From assembly GCA_005405945.1 (NCBI GenBank), contig BJHW01000001.1:3162001-3226000 (forward strand): 64,000 nucleotides of DNA, given 5' to 3'. Of the stretch, positions 1 to 12,597 are shown piece by piece. Source of the DNA: Streptomyces violaceusniger (GTDB lineage Bacteria > Actinomycetota > Actinomycetes > Streptomycetales > Streptomycetaceae). How positions within the stretch are numbered: position 1 is the stretch's first letter; the number at the start of each line of letters is the position of its first letter. The notes below the pieces were generated by a model, which was not told the origin of the DNA, did not search any database, and was given only the letters and a program-made list of their open reading frames with translations. A program made the position numbers and the translations under genes.

Positions 1-12
1 GCTACCCCGCGT

Positions 13-3516
<3,504 letters not shown>

Positions 3517-3719
3517 GGATGTGCTCCCTGGAGTGCGACGGCTGTCGGCTTTGCGCCCTCCCCTGGGGACGGCGCACCACGCCAGGGTAGCTGCCAGTGG
3601 TCATTTCACGATGGTCGTTCCATCAGCCGGGATGAGCACGGCCGATCGGCCCCCTGGTGGGTCCCCTGATCGCCGACACACGGCCGTCAGGTACCACCGA
3701 GTCGACATGGACCGATAGT

Positions 3720-3736
3720 GTTCAGCATTGTCGAAC
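3720..3736. promoter_or_regulatory. Candidate GylR operator upstream of gylR
   Basis: GTTC (3720-3723) and GAAC (3733-3736) form an inverted repeat around AGCATTGTC, 19 bases before the gylR ATG. The string GCATTGTCGAAC recurs at 4658-4669 before glpF, so it may be a site shared by the autoregulated regulator and its target operon. Inference from sequence only. Confidence 0.4.
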
Positions 3737-3755
3737 CGCAGTCAGGAGGTTGGCG

Positions 3756-4520
3756 ATGGGCCGGAACATCCAGTCGTTGGAGCGCGCCGCCGCGATGCTA
3801 CGCCTGCTCGCCGGTGGTGAGCGACGTCTGGGACTGTCCGACATCGCCTCCACCCTGGGGCTGGCCAAGGGCACCGCGCACGGCATATTGCGCACCCTCC
3901 AGCAGGAGGGGTTCGTGGAGCAGGACGAGGCGTCCGGCCGCTATCAGCTCGGCGCGGAGCTGCTGCGCCTGGGCAACAGCTATCTGGACGTGCACGAGCT
4001 GCGCGCCCGCGCCCTGGTGTGGACCGACGACCTGGCCCGCTCCAGCGGCGAGAGCGTGTACCTGGGCGTGCTGCACCAGCAGGGCGTGCTGATCGTCCAC
4101 CATGTCTTCCGGCCGGACGACAGCCGCCAGGTACTGGAGGTCGGCGCCATGCACCCGCTGCACTCCACGGCCCTGGGCAAGGTGCTCTCCGCCTACGACC
4201 CGGTCGCGCACAGCGAGGTGACCGAGGTCGACCGCAAGGCGTTCACGCCCCGCACGGTGACCGGGGAGCGCGAGTTCGAGGGCGTGCTGGACCTGACCCG
4301 GGCGCGCGGCTGGGGCTGCGACGTGGAGGAGACCTGGGAGGGCGTGGCATCCGTCGCGGCGCCCATCCACGACCGGCGCCGGCTGCCCGTGGGCGCGGTG
4401 GGGATAACGGGCGCGGTCGAGCGGGTGTGCGAGGACGGGGAGCTGCGCTCGGAGCTCGTGGCGGCCGTACGGGACTGTGCGCGCGCCGTCTCCCGGGACC
4501 TGGGTGCCCTGCGTTTCTGA
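3756..4520 (+). CDS. gylR: IclR-family glycerol operon regulator GylR
   Basis: Transcription factor expected to repress the glycerol operon until the inducer (glycerol or glycerol-3-phosphate) binds. About 254 residues: an N-terminal winged helix-turn-helix (LGLSDIASTLGLAKGTAHGI, residues about 25-45), then the IclR effector domain with the typical HPLHSTALGKV segment and a C-terminal AAPIHD region. I chose the ATG at 3756 because a strong ribosome-binding site (AGGAGG, 3744-3749) precedes it; the longer upstream frame has none. It lies immediately before glpF, glpK and glpD in the same direction, the arrangement known for gylR of Streptomyces coelicolor. Assignment rests on family plus context. 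Confidence 0.92.
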   Translation: MGRNIQSLERAAAMLRLLAGGERRLGLSDIASTLGLAKGTAHGILRTLQQEGFVEQDEASGRYQLGAELLRLGNSYLDVHELRARALVWTDDLARSSGESVYLGVLHQQGVLIVHHVFRPDDSRQVLEVGAMHPLHSTALGKVLSAYDPVAHSEVTEVDRKAFTPRTVTGEREFEGVLDLTRARGWGCDVEETWEGVASVAAPIHDRRRLPVGAVGITGAVERVCEDGELRSELVAAVRDCARAVSRDLGALRF

Positions 4521-4600
4521 ATCGCGCCAACGCGGGTGGATCTGCCCCCATGTCCCCGCATGACCTGCTTCATCACGGTTTCACATACGTGCGATTTTTC

Positions 4601-4682
4601 CTTCACACGACCCTTGACGGGGTCTTCAGTGTGAAGAAAACTGCCGTTCATCGGTCGGCATTGTCGAACACCTGACGACAAT
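4601..4682 (+). promoter_or_regulatory. Glycerol operon promoter/operator region with two inverted repeats
   Basis: The gap between gylR and glpF holds a perfect 8-base inverted repeat, CTTCACAC (4601-4608) and GTGTGAAG (4629-4636), enclosing a -35-like TTGACG (4614-4619). It also holds a perfect 7-base repeat, ATTGTCG (4660-4666) and CGACAAT (4676-4682). The second overlaps the ATTGTCGAAC string also found before gylR. I infer that this is where GylR (and perhaps another factor) controls glpF-glpK-glpD. The -10 element is not clear. Confidence 0.5.
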
Positions 4683-4794
4683 ATTCGCTATGGTGGACTC
4701 GCCGCGGGCCGACCAACGCCCTCCCACGAGGGCGCGGACCACCGGAGAGACCCGGGGTTCGCCTTCCCCTGGACGAAGGACAAAGGAGTCGCGG

Positions 4795-5589
4795 GTGTCC
4801 AGCTCCGACATCTTCATCGGCGAGACCATCGGTACCGCCGTTCTCATTCTGCTCGGCTGCGGTGTCGTCGCCGGCGTTGTCTTGAAGCAATCCAAGGCGT
4901 TCGAGGCCGGATGGGTCGCCATCACCCTCGGGTGGGGCTTCGCCGTGCTCACCGGCGCCTATATCTCCGCGCCGCTCTCGGGGGCCCATCTGAACCCGGC
5001 GGTGACGATCGGCCTCGCCATCGAGGGCGGCGTCGAGTGGAGCAAGGTGCCCATCTACTTCCTCGGGCAGATGCTCGGCGCGGTGATCGGCGCGTCGCTG
5101 GTGTGGCTCGCCTACCTCGGCCACTTCCACGCCCATCTCGCCGACCGCGAGATCGTCGGCGGCCCGGGCGCCCAGGACACGGTGGCGGCGGACCGGCAGC
5201 GGACCACCGGCGCGGGACCGGTGCTGGGCATCTTCTCCACCGGCCCGGAGATCCGGAACGTCGGTCAGAACCTGGCCACCGAGATCATCGCCACGACCGT
5301 GCTGGTGCTCGCCATCCTCACCCAGGGGCTCAACGGCGACGGCAAGGGCCTCGGCGTCATCGGCGTCATGATCACCGCCTTCGTGGTGGTCGGCATCGGC
5401 CTCTCGCTCGGCGGCCCGACCGGTTACGCCATCAACCCGGCGCGTGACCTCGGGCCCCGGATCGCCCATGCCCTCCTGCCGCTGCCCAACAAGGGCGGCT
5501 CGGACTGGGGCTATGCCTGGATCCCCGTCGTCGGCCCGCTCATCGGCGGCGCCATCGCCGGCGGGATCTACGAGATCGCCTTCGCCTAG
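4795..5589 (+). CDS. glpF: Glycerol uptake facilitator (aquaglyceroporin)
   Basis: Inner-membrane channel for facilitated diffusion of glycerol, feeding GlpK. About 264 residues with the MIP-family pattern of six membrane spans and two half-helices. Both NPA boxes are intact: GAHLNPAVT in the first half and GYAINPARD in the second. The GTG at 4795 ([10 protein letters not shown]) is taken as start because AAAGGAG (4782-4788) stands at good spacing; the frame extends upstream to an ATG at 4690 but that segment is unlike MIP proteins. It is the first gene of the operon corresponding to gylC of S. coelicolor, followed 33 bases later by glpK. A loop insertion of roughly 25 residues follows the third span. 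Confidence 0.95.
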   Translation: MSSSDIFIGETIGTAVLILLGCGVVAGVVLKQSKAFEAGWVAITLGWGFAVLTGAYISAPLSGAHLNPAVTIGLAIEGGVEWSKVPIYFLGQMLGAVIGASLVWLAYLGHFHAHLADREIVGGPGAQDTVAADRQRTTGAGPVLGIFSTGPEIRNVGQNLATEIIATTVLVLAILTQGLNGDGKGLGVIGVMITAFVVVGIGLSLGGPTGYAINPARDLGPRIAHALLPLPNKGGSDWGYAWIPVVGPLIGGAIAGGIYEIAFA

Positions 5590-5622
5590 TCCACCCCACC
5601 ACTCGCAGGAGAGCAGCAGATC

Positions 5623-7170
5623 ATGACCGACACCCACACCACCAGCGCCTCCTCCCACGGTCAGGGACCGTTCATCGCGGCCATCGACCAGGGCACCACC
5701 TCCAGCCGCTGCATCGTCTTCGACCGCGACGGCCGCATCGTCTCGGTCGACCAGAAGGAGCACGAGCAGATCTTCCCCAGGCCCGGCTGGGTGGAGCACA
5801 ACGCCACCGAGATCTGGGAGAACGTCAAAGAGGTGGTCGCCGGCGCCATCACCAAGGCCGAGATCACCGCCGTCGACGTCAAGGCGATCGGCATCACCAA
5901 CCAGCGCGAGACCACCCTGCTGTGGGACAAGAACACCGGTGAGCCGGTGCACAACGCCATCGTCTGGCAGGACACCCGCACCGACGCCCTCTGCCGCGAG
6001 CTCGGCCGCAACGTCGGCCAGGACCGCTTCCGCCGCGAGACCGGCCTCCCGCTGGCGTCCTACTTCGCCGGTCCCAAGATCCGCTGGCTGCTCGACAACG
6101 TCGAGGGGCTGCGCGAGCGGGCCGAGGCGGGCGACATCCTCTTCGGCACCATGGACTCCTGGGTCATCTGGAACCTGACCGGCGGTGTCAACGGCGGCGT
6201 GCACGTCACCGACGTCACCAACGCCTCCCGCACCCTCCTGATGAACCTGCACACGCTGGACTGGGACGAGAAGATCCTGTCCTCGATGGACATCCCGGCC
6301 GCCCTGCTGCCGCGGATACGCTCCTCCGCCGAGGTCTACGGGCACACGGCGGAGGGCGTCCTGGCGGGCGTGCCGGTCGCCTCCGCGCTCGGCGACCAGC
6401 AGGCGGCCCTGTTCGGCCAGACCTGTTACTCCGAGGGCGAGGCCAAGTCCACCTACGGCACCGGCACCTTCCTGCTGATGAACACCGGCGAGAAGCCGGT
6501 CAACTCCTACAACGGGCTGCTGACCACCGTCGGCTACCGGATCGGCGACGAGAAGCCGGTCTACGCCCTGGAGGGCTCGATCGCGGTCACCGGTTCGCTG
6601 GTGCAGTGGATGCGGGACCAGATGGGCCTGATCAACAGCGCCGCCGAGATCGAGACCCTCGCGAGCTCGGTCGAGGACAACGGCGGCGCGTACTTCGTGC
6701 CCGCCTTCTCGGGCCTGTTCGCCCCGTACTGGCGGTCCGACGCGCGCGGCGTGATCGCGGGCCTGACCCGCTACGTCACCAAGGCGCACATCGCCCGTGC
6801 CGTGCTCGAGGCCACCGCCTGGCAGACCCGCGAGATCGTCGACGCGATGACCAAGGACTCCGGGGTCGAGCTCACCGCGCTCAAGGTCGACGGCGGTATG
6901 ACCTCCAACAACCTCCTGATGCAGACCCTCTCGGACGCCCTGGACGCACCCGTGGTGCGCCCGATGGTCGCCGAGACCACCTGCCTCGGCGCCGCCTACG
7001 CCGCCGGTCTCGCCGTCGGCTTCTGGCCGGACACCGACGCCCTGCGCGCGAACTGGCGCCGGGCGGCCGAATGGACCCCCCGAATGGACGCGGACGTCCG
7101 CGACCGCGAGTACAAGAACTGGCTCAAGGCCGTGCAGCGGACCATGGGCTGGCTCGACGACGAGGAGTAA
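5623..7170 (+). CDS. glpK: Glycerol kinase
   Basis: Phosphorylates glycerol to sn-glycerol-3-phosphate with ATP, trapping it in the cytoplasm. 515 residues, full length for the FGGY kinase family. The N-terminal phosphate-binding motif DQGTTSSR lies near residue 24; [16 protein letters not shown] and the C-terminal DGGMTSNN nucleotide-binding signature are all present. A ribosome-binding site (AGGAGAG) precedes the ATG at 5623. It sits between glpF and glpD with short gaps, as in the gyl operon, so it should be expressed with them from the promoter upstream of glpF. Confidence 0.97.
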   Translation: MTDTHTTSASSHGQGPFIAAIDQGTTSSRCIVFDRDGRIVSVDQKEHEQIFPRPGWVEHNATEIWENVKEVVAGAITKAEITAVDVKAIGITNQRETTLLWDKNTGEPVHNAIVWQDTRTDALCRELGRNVGQDRFRRETGLPLASYFAGPKIRWLLDNVEGLRERAEAGDILFGTMDSWVIWNLTGGVNGGVHVTDVTNASRTLLMNLHTLDWDEKILSSMDIPAALLPRIRSSAEVYGHTAEGVLAGVPVASALGDQQAALFGQTCYSEGEAKSTYGTGTFLLMNTGEKPVNSYNGLLTTVGYRIGDEKPVYALEGSIAVTGSLVQWMRDQMGLINSAAEIETLASSVEDNGGAYFVPAFSGLFAPYWRSDARGVIAGLTRYVTKAHIARAVLEATAWQTREIVDAMTKDSGVELTALKVDGGMTSNNLLMQTLSDALDAPVVRPMVAETTCLGAAYAAGLAVGFWPDTDALRANWRRAAEWTPRMDADVRDREYKNWLKAVQRTMGWLDDEE

Positions 7171-7173
7171 TCA

Positions 7174-8786
7174 ATGACCACCCTGCAGAGCGTTCCGTCC
7201 TCCCTCGGAACGCACCCGGCTGCCGGTTCGAACCCGAGCCGAGCCGAAACCCGGGAACAGCTCTCCAAGGCGACGTACGACCTCCTGGTGATCGGCGGCG
7301 GCATCCTGGGCATCACCACTGCCTGGCACGCCGCACAGTCCGGGCTGCGGGTGGCGATGGTGGACGCCGGTGACTTCGCCGGCGCCACCTCCTCGGCCTC
7401 CTCCAAGCTGCTCCACGGCGGCCTGCGCTACCTCCAGACGGGCGCGGTCAAGCTGGTCGCCGAGAACCACTTCGAGCGGCGCGCGGTCTCCCGTACCGTC
7501 GCCCCGCACCTGGCCAACCCGCTCACCTTCTACCTGCCGGTCTACAAGGGCGGTCCGCACGGCGCGGCCAAGCTGGGCGCGGGCGTCTTCGCCTACTCGG
7601 CGCTCTCGGCCTTCCGTGACGGCGTGGGCCATGTGATCGGCGCCGAGCGGGCCGCGCGCGACGTCCCGGAGCTGCGCACCGAAGGTCTCAAGGCGGTCGC
7701 GGTCTACGGCGACGGCCAGATGAACGACAGCCGCATGGCCCTGATGACGGTCCGGGCGGCCGTGGAGGCGGGCGCCACCGTCCTCAACCACGCCGAGGTC
7801 ATGGCCTTGCGCAAGAACGACGGCCGGGTCACCGGCGCCGAGCTCAAGGACCGCACCGACGGCACCGAGTTCGGGGTCAGCGCCCGTCTGGTGCTCAACG
7901 CCACCGGCCCCTGGGTGGACCATCTGCGCCGGATGGAGGACCCGGGCGCGGCGCCGTCGATCCGGCTGTCCAAGGGCGCGCACCTGGTCCTCAAGCGCAC
8001 CTCCCCCTGGCGGGCGGCGCTGGCCACCCCGATCGACAAGTACCGCATCACCTTCGCCCTCCCCTGGGAGGACATGCTGCTGCTGGGCACCACGGACGAG
8101 GAGTTCGAGGGCGATCCGGCCGATGTCGCGGTCAACGAGGCGGACATCTCCCAGATCCTGGACGAGGCGGCCTTCTCCATCCGCGACCAGCAGCTCTCCC
8201 GCGATCTGATCACCTATTCGTTCGCGGGGCTGCGGGTGCTGCCCGGCGGCCCGGGCGACACCGCCAAGGCCAAGCGGGAGACCGTGGTCACCGAGGGCAA
8301 GGGCGGGATGCTCTCCATAGCCGGCGGCAAGTGGACCACCTTCCGCCACATCGGCCGCACCGTGATGCGGAAGCTCGCCGAGCTGCCGGGCCGTCCGCTC
8401 GCCGACGACATGGAGCCGGTCAAGCAGCTGCCCCGGCACATGCCGCTGCCGGGCCTGGCCAATCCGCACGCCGTCGAGCACCGGCTGCTGGTGGACGGCG
8501 GCACCCCGGCCCGCGGATGGCCGCCGACACCGCCCGCCATCTGGCGACCCACTACGGCTCGCTCTCCTTCGACATCGCCCGGCTGGCCGGCGGCGACCCG
8601 GCGCTCGCGGAGCGCATCCACCCGGACGCCCCGGAGATCTGGGCGCAGGTCGTCTATGCCCGGGACTACGAGTGGGCGCGCACGGCGGACGACGTCCTGC
8701 GCCGCCGCACCACCCTGACCATCCGCGGCCTGGACTCCGAGGACATCCGGAGCCGGGTCGAGGATCTGCTGGCCAAGCGACCCTGA
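7174..8786 (+). CDS. glpD: Glycerol-3-phosphate dehydrogenase, FAD-dependent (one frameshift)
   Basis: Oxidises glycerol-3-phosphate to dihydroxyacetone phosphate and passes electrons to the quinone pool; peripheral membrane flavoprotein. The FAD dinucleotide-binding motif GGGILGITTAWHA lies near residue 40, followed by SSKLLHGGLRYL, a substrate-side arginine region, GTTDEEFEG and AGGKWTTFR. The frame breaks near 8515. Adding one G restores a continuous C-terminus (MAADTARHLATHYG to LLAKRP) and a total of about 537 residues, the usual size. It starts three bases after the glpK stop, with its ribosome-binding site inside the end of glpK. A strong hairpin terminator follows. Confidence 0.93.
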
Positions 8787-8810
8787 CCCCCGCGGGGCCG
8801 CCTTCCCGGG

Positions 8811-8858
8811 CCCGGGCGGCCGGGTGAGAGGAAACGTCTTCTCACCCGGCCGCCCGGG
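8811..8858 (+). terminator. Terminator of the glycerol operon
   Basis: A perfect 19-base stem (8811-8829 pairs with 8840-8858, beginning CCCGGGCGGCC) with a 10-base loop starts 24 bases after the glpD stop. There is no U tract, as is common in Streptomyces. Confidence 0.85.
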
Positions 8859-9041
8859 CTGCTCATTGCCCCAGCCGCCCTCGTCGTGCGACCGGGGCCT
8901 TTGCGTGATCGTGCGAACTCGCCGCGCGCCAAGGGCAGTTGGCGGCGGATCCACCGGGGGCGGTGTACTTACTCGCGCGTTAAAAATCAGCTGAATCGCT
9001 CTTGCCTTCTTCGGCGGTGCGCGCATCAATGACATCGCCCG

Positions 9042-9147
9042 TGGACGACGGGCGGGAACCTCCGCTCGTGGATGACGGGCGGGAACCTCCTGCCCATGGA
9101 TGACGGGCGGGAACCCCCTGCCCATGGACGACGGGCGGGAACCCCCC
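9042..9147. repeat. Four tandem 27-28 bp repeats upstream of a secreted-protein gene
   Basis: Units starting TGGAYGACGGGCGGGAACC begin at 9042, 9069, 9097 and 9125, nearly identical and contiguous. They end 41 bases before the start codon at 9189, so they probably lie in the 5' leader or promoter of that gene. The units abut without unique spacers, which argues against a CRISPR array. The rest of the 402-base gap after glpD holds only the terminator and a short AT-richer patch near 8976-9000. Confidence 0.8.
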
Positions 9148-9188
9148 ACACATCAGCCGCACTTTCCCCCACTCCGGAAGGCAATCCC

Positions 9189-9704
9189 ATGAGACGGATC
9201 AAGCTCGGGATCAGCACGGCAATGGGAGCAGCAGCACTGGCCGCCGGCGCGCTGGCGCTGGCACCGACCGCGACCGCGGTCACCCCCACGACCGCCACCC
9301 TGACGGCCGACTGCGGGACCTTCGGGTCGGGCCTGGCCAGCCTGACCGCCACACAGAGCGGGACCTCCGCGACCATCACCCTGTCCTCGGGGGCGATCAA
9401 GGCCCCGATCGACGTTCCGGCGGGCTCGGTGAGCTCGACGCTGACGCTGTCGAAGAGCGGCGGCGGAACCAAGACCTTCACCGGCAGCTCCAACCCGGCG
9501 ATCCCGACCGGCTCCGATGTGACCACCGGCCCGCTCAAGGGCACGGTGGCGGCGGGCGACGTCCTGGAGGCCAAGTCGCTCAAGCTGGTGATCTTCGGTC
9601 TGATCACGGTCAACTGCACCGCCACCACGCCCCAGTCCCCGGGCCGTTCACCTTCTGAGCCATCCGATGAACCGGCTCTGAGCCCACCTCGGGCCCCCTG
9701 GTAA
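9189..9704 (+). CDS. Small secreted protein of unknown function
   Basis: I do not recognise the family. The first 30 or so residues are a clear Sec signal peptide: basic MRRIK, an Ala/Leu-rich core and a likely cut after ATA. The mature part is small, rich in Thr, Ser and Gly, with alternating beta-type segments and two cysteines (ADCGTFG near its start, TVNCTA near its end) that could form one disulphide, suggesting a compact beta-sandwich. The open frame runs to 9704. One extra base in the CCCCGGG run near 9640 would instead end the protein at 9658 (QSPGPFTF), which I consider likely. Transcribed alone, behind the tandem repeats and before a hairpin. Confidence 0.7.
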   Translation: MRRIKLGISTAMGAAALAAGALALAPTATAVTPTTATLTADCGTFGSGLASLTATQSGTSATITLSSGAIKAPIDVPAGSVSSTLTLSKSGGGTKTFTGSSNPAIPTGSDVTTGPLKGTVAAGDVLEAKSLKLVIFGLITVNCTATTPQSPGRSPSEPSDEPALSPPRAPW

Positions 9705-9715
9705 AAGGTCACAGC

Positions 9716-9750
9716 GGACCGGCGGCGTCCCCGGCAGACGCCGCCGGTCC
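9716..9750 (+). terminator. Hairpin terminator after the secreted-protein gene
   Basis: Perfect 13-base stem: 9716-9728 (GGACCGGCGGCGT) pairs with 9738-9750, with a 9-base loop. Confidence 0.8.
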
Positions 9751-9773
9751 CAGCACGTCATAATGGACCTGAT

Positions 9774-9784
9774 ACATCGGATGT
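9774..9784. promoter_or_regulatory. Candidate operator of the FadR-type regulator
   Basis: ACATCGGATGT is a perfect 5-1-5 dyad located 21 bases before the regulator start. Related sites occur upstream of the fuconate dehydratase gene at 18541-18633, linking the two transcription units. Confidence 0.6.
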
Positions 9785-9804
9785 TTGGCCCGGGGAGGTC
9801 CACC

Positions 9805-10476
9805 ATGGCGGTCACCGACGAGGCGATCGAAAAAATCAAGGGCATGATCGTCTCGGGCGCGCTGCGCCCCGGTGACCGGCTCCCCAAGGAGAGCGAGCTG
9901 GCCGCCGATCTGGGGCTGTCGCGCAACTCGCTGCGCGAGGCCGTCCGTGCGCTGTCGCTGATCCGGATCCTCGACGTACGGCAGGGCGACGGCACCTATG
10001 TGACCAGCCTCGATCCCCAGCTGCTGCTGGAGGCGCTGAGCTTCGTGGTGGACTTCCACCGCGATGACACGGTGCTGGAGTTCCTGGCGGTGCGGCGGAT
10101 CCTGGAGCCCGCGGCCACCGCGCTGGCCTCCACCCGGATCAGCGACGCCGAGCTGGACCGGCTCCAGGAGCAGCTGGACGCGCTCGGGCAGCAGCCCTCG
10201 GTGGAGGAGCTGGTCGCCTGTGATCTGGAGTTCCACCGCGGCATCGTCCAGTCCTCGGGCAACTCGGTGCTCTGCTCGCTGCTCGACGGGCTCTCCGGGC
10301 CCACCACCCGGGCGCGGGTGTGGCGCGGTCTGACGCAGGAGGACGCGGTCAGCCGCACCCTCCATGAGCACCGGGCGATCCTGGCCGCCCTGCGGGACCG
10401 CGACCCGGAGGCGGCACGGTCCTGGGCGACGGTGCACATCGCGAGCGTGGAACAGTGGCTGCGCTCCACGCTGTGA
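9805..10476 (+). CDS. GntR/FadR-subfamily transcriptional regulator of the adjacent sugar-acid operon
   Basis: About 223 residues. The N-terminal winged helix (EAIEKIKGMIVSGALRPGDR, then ELAADLGLSRNSLREAVRAL, residues about 6-55) is followed by the all-helical FCD effector domain. That domain carries the metal/ligand pattern D..R....E (EFLAVRRILEP), DLEFHRGI and HEHRAILAALRDRD. I chose the ATG at 9805 because GGGGAGG precedes it; an in-frame ATG at 9763 would place the dyad at 9774 inside the coding region. It lies tail-to-tail with the minus-strand fucose operon ending at 10678. FCD regulators of this kind usually control sugar-acid catabolism and respond to a pathway acid, so control of that operon is likely, supported by the shared ACATCGGATGT-type sites. 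Confidence 0.85.
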   Translation: MAVTDEAIEKIKGMIVSGALRPGDRLPKESELAADLGLSRNSLREAVRALSLIRILDVRQGDGTYVTSLDPQLLLEALSFVVDFHRDDTVLEFLAVRRILEPAATALASTRISDAELDRLQEQLDALGQQPSVEELVACDLEFHRGIVQSSGNSVLCSLLDGLSGPTTRARVWRGLTQEDAVSRTLHEHRAILAALRDRDPEAARSWATVHIASVEQWLRSTL

Positions 10477-10481
10477 GCCCA

Positions 10482-10692
10482 CCGGGGCTCCGCCCCGGCC
10501 CCGCTGGGGCTCCGCCCCCAGACCCCCGTCGGCGGGGGTGGGGTGGGCTCGCCCCGGCCCCGGGTGGAGCCCTGCCTCGCGGCGCAGCCGTGCGTCGGGT
10601 GCGGCGGGGATGGGGCGGGGCCTTCCCCCTTCCCTCAGTATCGATGTGCGGCTCCGCCGCGTGGCCCGCCGCAGGCGTCACGATCCGTCAGA
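10482..10692. repeat. GC-rich intergenic repeats, including a dispersed 51-bp element
   Basis: Begins with two adjacent hairpins of the GGGGCTCCGCCCC type (first stem 10482-10498), which can terminate the plus-strand regulator. The segment 10642-10692 recurs at 61037-61087 with three differences in 51 bases. Its core GCGGCTCCGCCGCGTGGC also recurs near 38914 and 60953. The last codons and stop of the lactonase gene (from 10678) lie inside this element. Confidence 0.7.
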
Positions 10693-11556
10693 AGGACCCT
10701 GGGTTCCCAGACCGTAGGCGCGGGCCGCGTTGCCGCCGAAGACGGCGGCGCGCTCGTCCTCGCCGAGCCGGAGCGTGGCCCGGTCCGCGAGGGCCACCAC
10801 CTCGTCGTAGGTGGCGGCGAGGAGGCACACCGGCCAGTCGGAGCCGAACAGCACCCGGCCCGGCCCGAAGGCGTCCAGCACGTGCCAGGCGTACGGGAGC
10901 ACCTGCTCGGGCTTCCAGCCGTCCCAGTCGGCCTCGGTGACCAGACCGGACAGCTTGCAGTCGACGTTCGGCAGGGCCGCGAGCGCGGCCAGCTGCCAGG
11001 CCCAGGGGTCGCGCTCCCCGCTCGCCACGGGCGGTTTGGCGGCGTGGTCGAGGACGAAGCGCAGCTGCGGCAGCTCACGGACGGCGTCCAGGGCCGCGGG
11101 GAGCTCGCGCGGGGTGACCAGCAGGTCGTAGACCAGACCCGCGTCGGCCACGGCGGCCAGCCCCCGGCGGGCGTCCTCGCGGTCCAGCCACCGCGGATCC
11201 GGCTCGTCCTGCACCTGGTGGCGCACGCCCACCAGCCGGTCGCCGCCGGGCCCTGCGGCCAGCTCCGCGAGCACCTCGCCCACCCCGGGGTCGGTGAGGT
11301 CGGCCCAGCCGACGACGCCCGCGATCCGGTCCGATCCGCCGGCCAGGGCCAGGAGCTCCCGGGTCTCCTCCACGGAGGAGCTGGACTGGACGACGACGGT
11401 GGCGTCGATCCCCTGCGCGTCCAGGTGCGGGGCGAGGTCGTCCGGGGTGAAGGTGCGGCGGATGGGCTCGGCCCACGCGCCGTCCATCCACGGCTGCTCA
11501 CGGCGGGTCAGGTCCCACAGGTGGTGATGGGCGTCGATACGGCGCGGCACGGGCAC
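10678..11556 (-). CDS. Amidohydrolase-family sugar lactonase, probable L-fucono-1,5-lactonase
   Basis: Predicted to hydrolyse L-fuconolactone to L-fuconate in the cytoplasm. 292 residues, the usual size for the amidohydrolase_2 family. Metal-site motifs are the N-terminal DAHHHLWD, an internal GVRHQVQDEPD, LDHAAKP and the C-terminal FGSDWPV with the catalytic Asp. Start taken as GTG at 11556, seven bases after GAGGAG. It is the last gene of the minus-strand operon, 19 bases downstream of the aldo/keto reductase. The specific substrate is inferred from the fuconate dehydratase in the same operon; a related 6-deoxy-sugar lactone is possible. Confidence 0.85.
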   Translation of the reverse strand: MPVPRRIDAHHHLWDLTRREQPWMDGAWAEPIRRTFTPDDLAPHLDAQGIDATVVVQSSSSVEETRELLALAGGSDRIAGVVGWADLTDPGVGEVLAELAAGPGGDRLVGVRHQVQDEPDPRWLDREDARRGLAAVADAGLVYDLLVTPRELPAALDAVRELPQLRFVLDHAAKPPVASGERDPWAWQLAALAALPNVDCKLSGLVTEADWDGWKPEQVLPYAWHVLDAFGPGRVLFGSDWPVCLLAATYDEVVALADRATLRLGEDERAAVFGGNAARAYGLGTQGPSDGS

Positions 11557-11575
11557 TCGGGCACTCCTCGGGGGC

Positions 11576-12581
11576 TCAGACCGGCAGCGGGATGTCGTCG
11601 TCGAGCAGACCGCGCCGGACCAGGGCCTGCCACAGCTCATCGGGGATGTCGAGGGCGAACAGCTCGGCATTGTCCCGGACTTCGGCCGGGGAGGCGCAGC
11701 CGACCACCGCAGCGGCCACCGCGGGGTGGCCGAAGGGGAAGCGCAGCGCGGCGGCCCGCAGCGGCACCTGGAACTCGGCGCACACCTCGGCCAGCCGCCG
11801 GGCCCGTGCGAGGAGTTCGGGCGGCGCCTGCTGGTAGTCGTAGCGGGCCCCGGGGCGGGGTCGGCGAGCAGCCCGGAGTTGTAGACCCCGCCGACCACCA
11901 CGGAGGTGCCGCGCCGTTCGCACACCGGCAGCAGATCGTCGAAGGCGGTGCGCTCCAGCAGCGTCCAGCGCCCGGCGCACAGCACGACGTCCACGTCGAA
12001 GTCGGCGACGAACCGGGCGAGCAGGTCGCTGTGGTTCATGCCGAAGCCGATGGCCCGGACGAGCTTCTCCTGCTTCAGCTCGGCCAGCGCCGCGAAGCCC
12101 GTCTCATAGACCTCGCGGAGGTGGTCTTCCGGATCGTGGAGGTAGACGATGTCCACGGCGTCGACCCCGAGCCGCTCCAGGGAGGACTCGAGGCTCGCGC
12201 GGATGCCGTCCCGGGTGAAGTCCCACTCGCGGACCCGGTCGGGGGTGTCGGCGAACCCGTCCGCCTGGACGGGCTCCCCGGGGCGCGCGGCCGCAGCCGC
12301 CGCCCCACCTTGGTGGAGAGCGTGTACCCGGCGCGGTGGCGCCCGGCCAGCACCCGCCCCAGCCGCTCCTCGGACAGCCCGACGCCGTAGTGCGGCGCGG
12401 TGTCCATATAGGTGAGACCGGTGTCGAACGCCGCCCTTACGGTGTCCAGCGCGCGTTCCTCCGGCACCGCCTCGTAGAGATTGGCCAGCGGCGCACAGCC
12501 CAGGCCCAGGGGTGGTACGCGCACCCCCGAGCGCCCCAGTTCGCGCGGGCCGCTCGGGGCCCGTCCGCCGTCGACCGACAT
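11576..12581 (-). CDS. Aldo/keto reductase, probable L-fucose (aldose) dehydrogenase (two frameshifts)
   Basis: Expected to oxidise the sugar to its lactone with NAD(P), the first step of the pathway. The reading frame breaks near 12290 and 11860. Joined, it gives about 335 residues with the AKR features: N-terminal LGRSGVRVPPLGLGCAPL, catalytic Asp/Tyr in YMDTAPHYG, IVYLHDPEDHL with the His, IGFGMNHSD and the C-terminal AVVGCASPAEVRDN cofactor region. The second break is repaired by adding one G to a GGGG run. It resembles the L-fucose/pyridoxal dehydrogenase branch of AKRs. Start is the ATG at 12581. It lies 16 bases after the permease gene and before the lactonase. Confidence 0.82.
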
Positions 12582-12597
12582 GGCTTCCTCCCGGCTC

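Noticed and set aside
3517..3755. Cobalamin or SAM riboswitch upstream of metH
   Set aside because: I found no B12-box-like conserved core or other riboswitch pattern in the 239-base divergent gap.
4648..6789. 713-codon open frame on the minus strand opposite glpF and glpK
   Set aside because: No family features; it overlaps two intact, recognisable genes in full.
9042..9147. Tandem repeats considered as a CRISPR array
   Set aside because: Units are contiguous with no unique spacers, and no cas genes are present.
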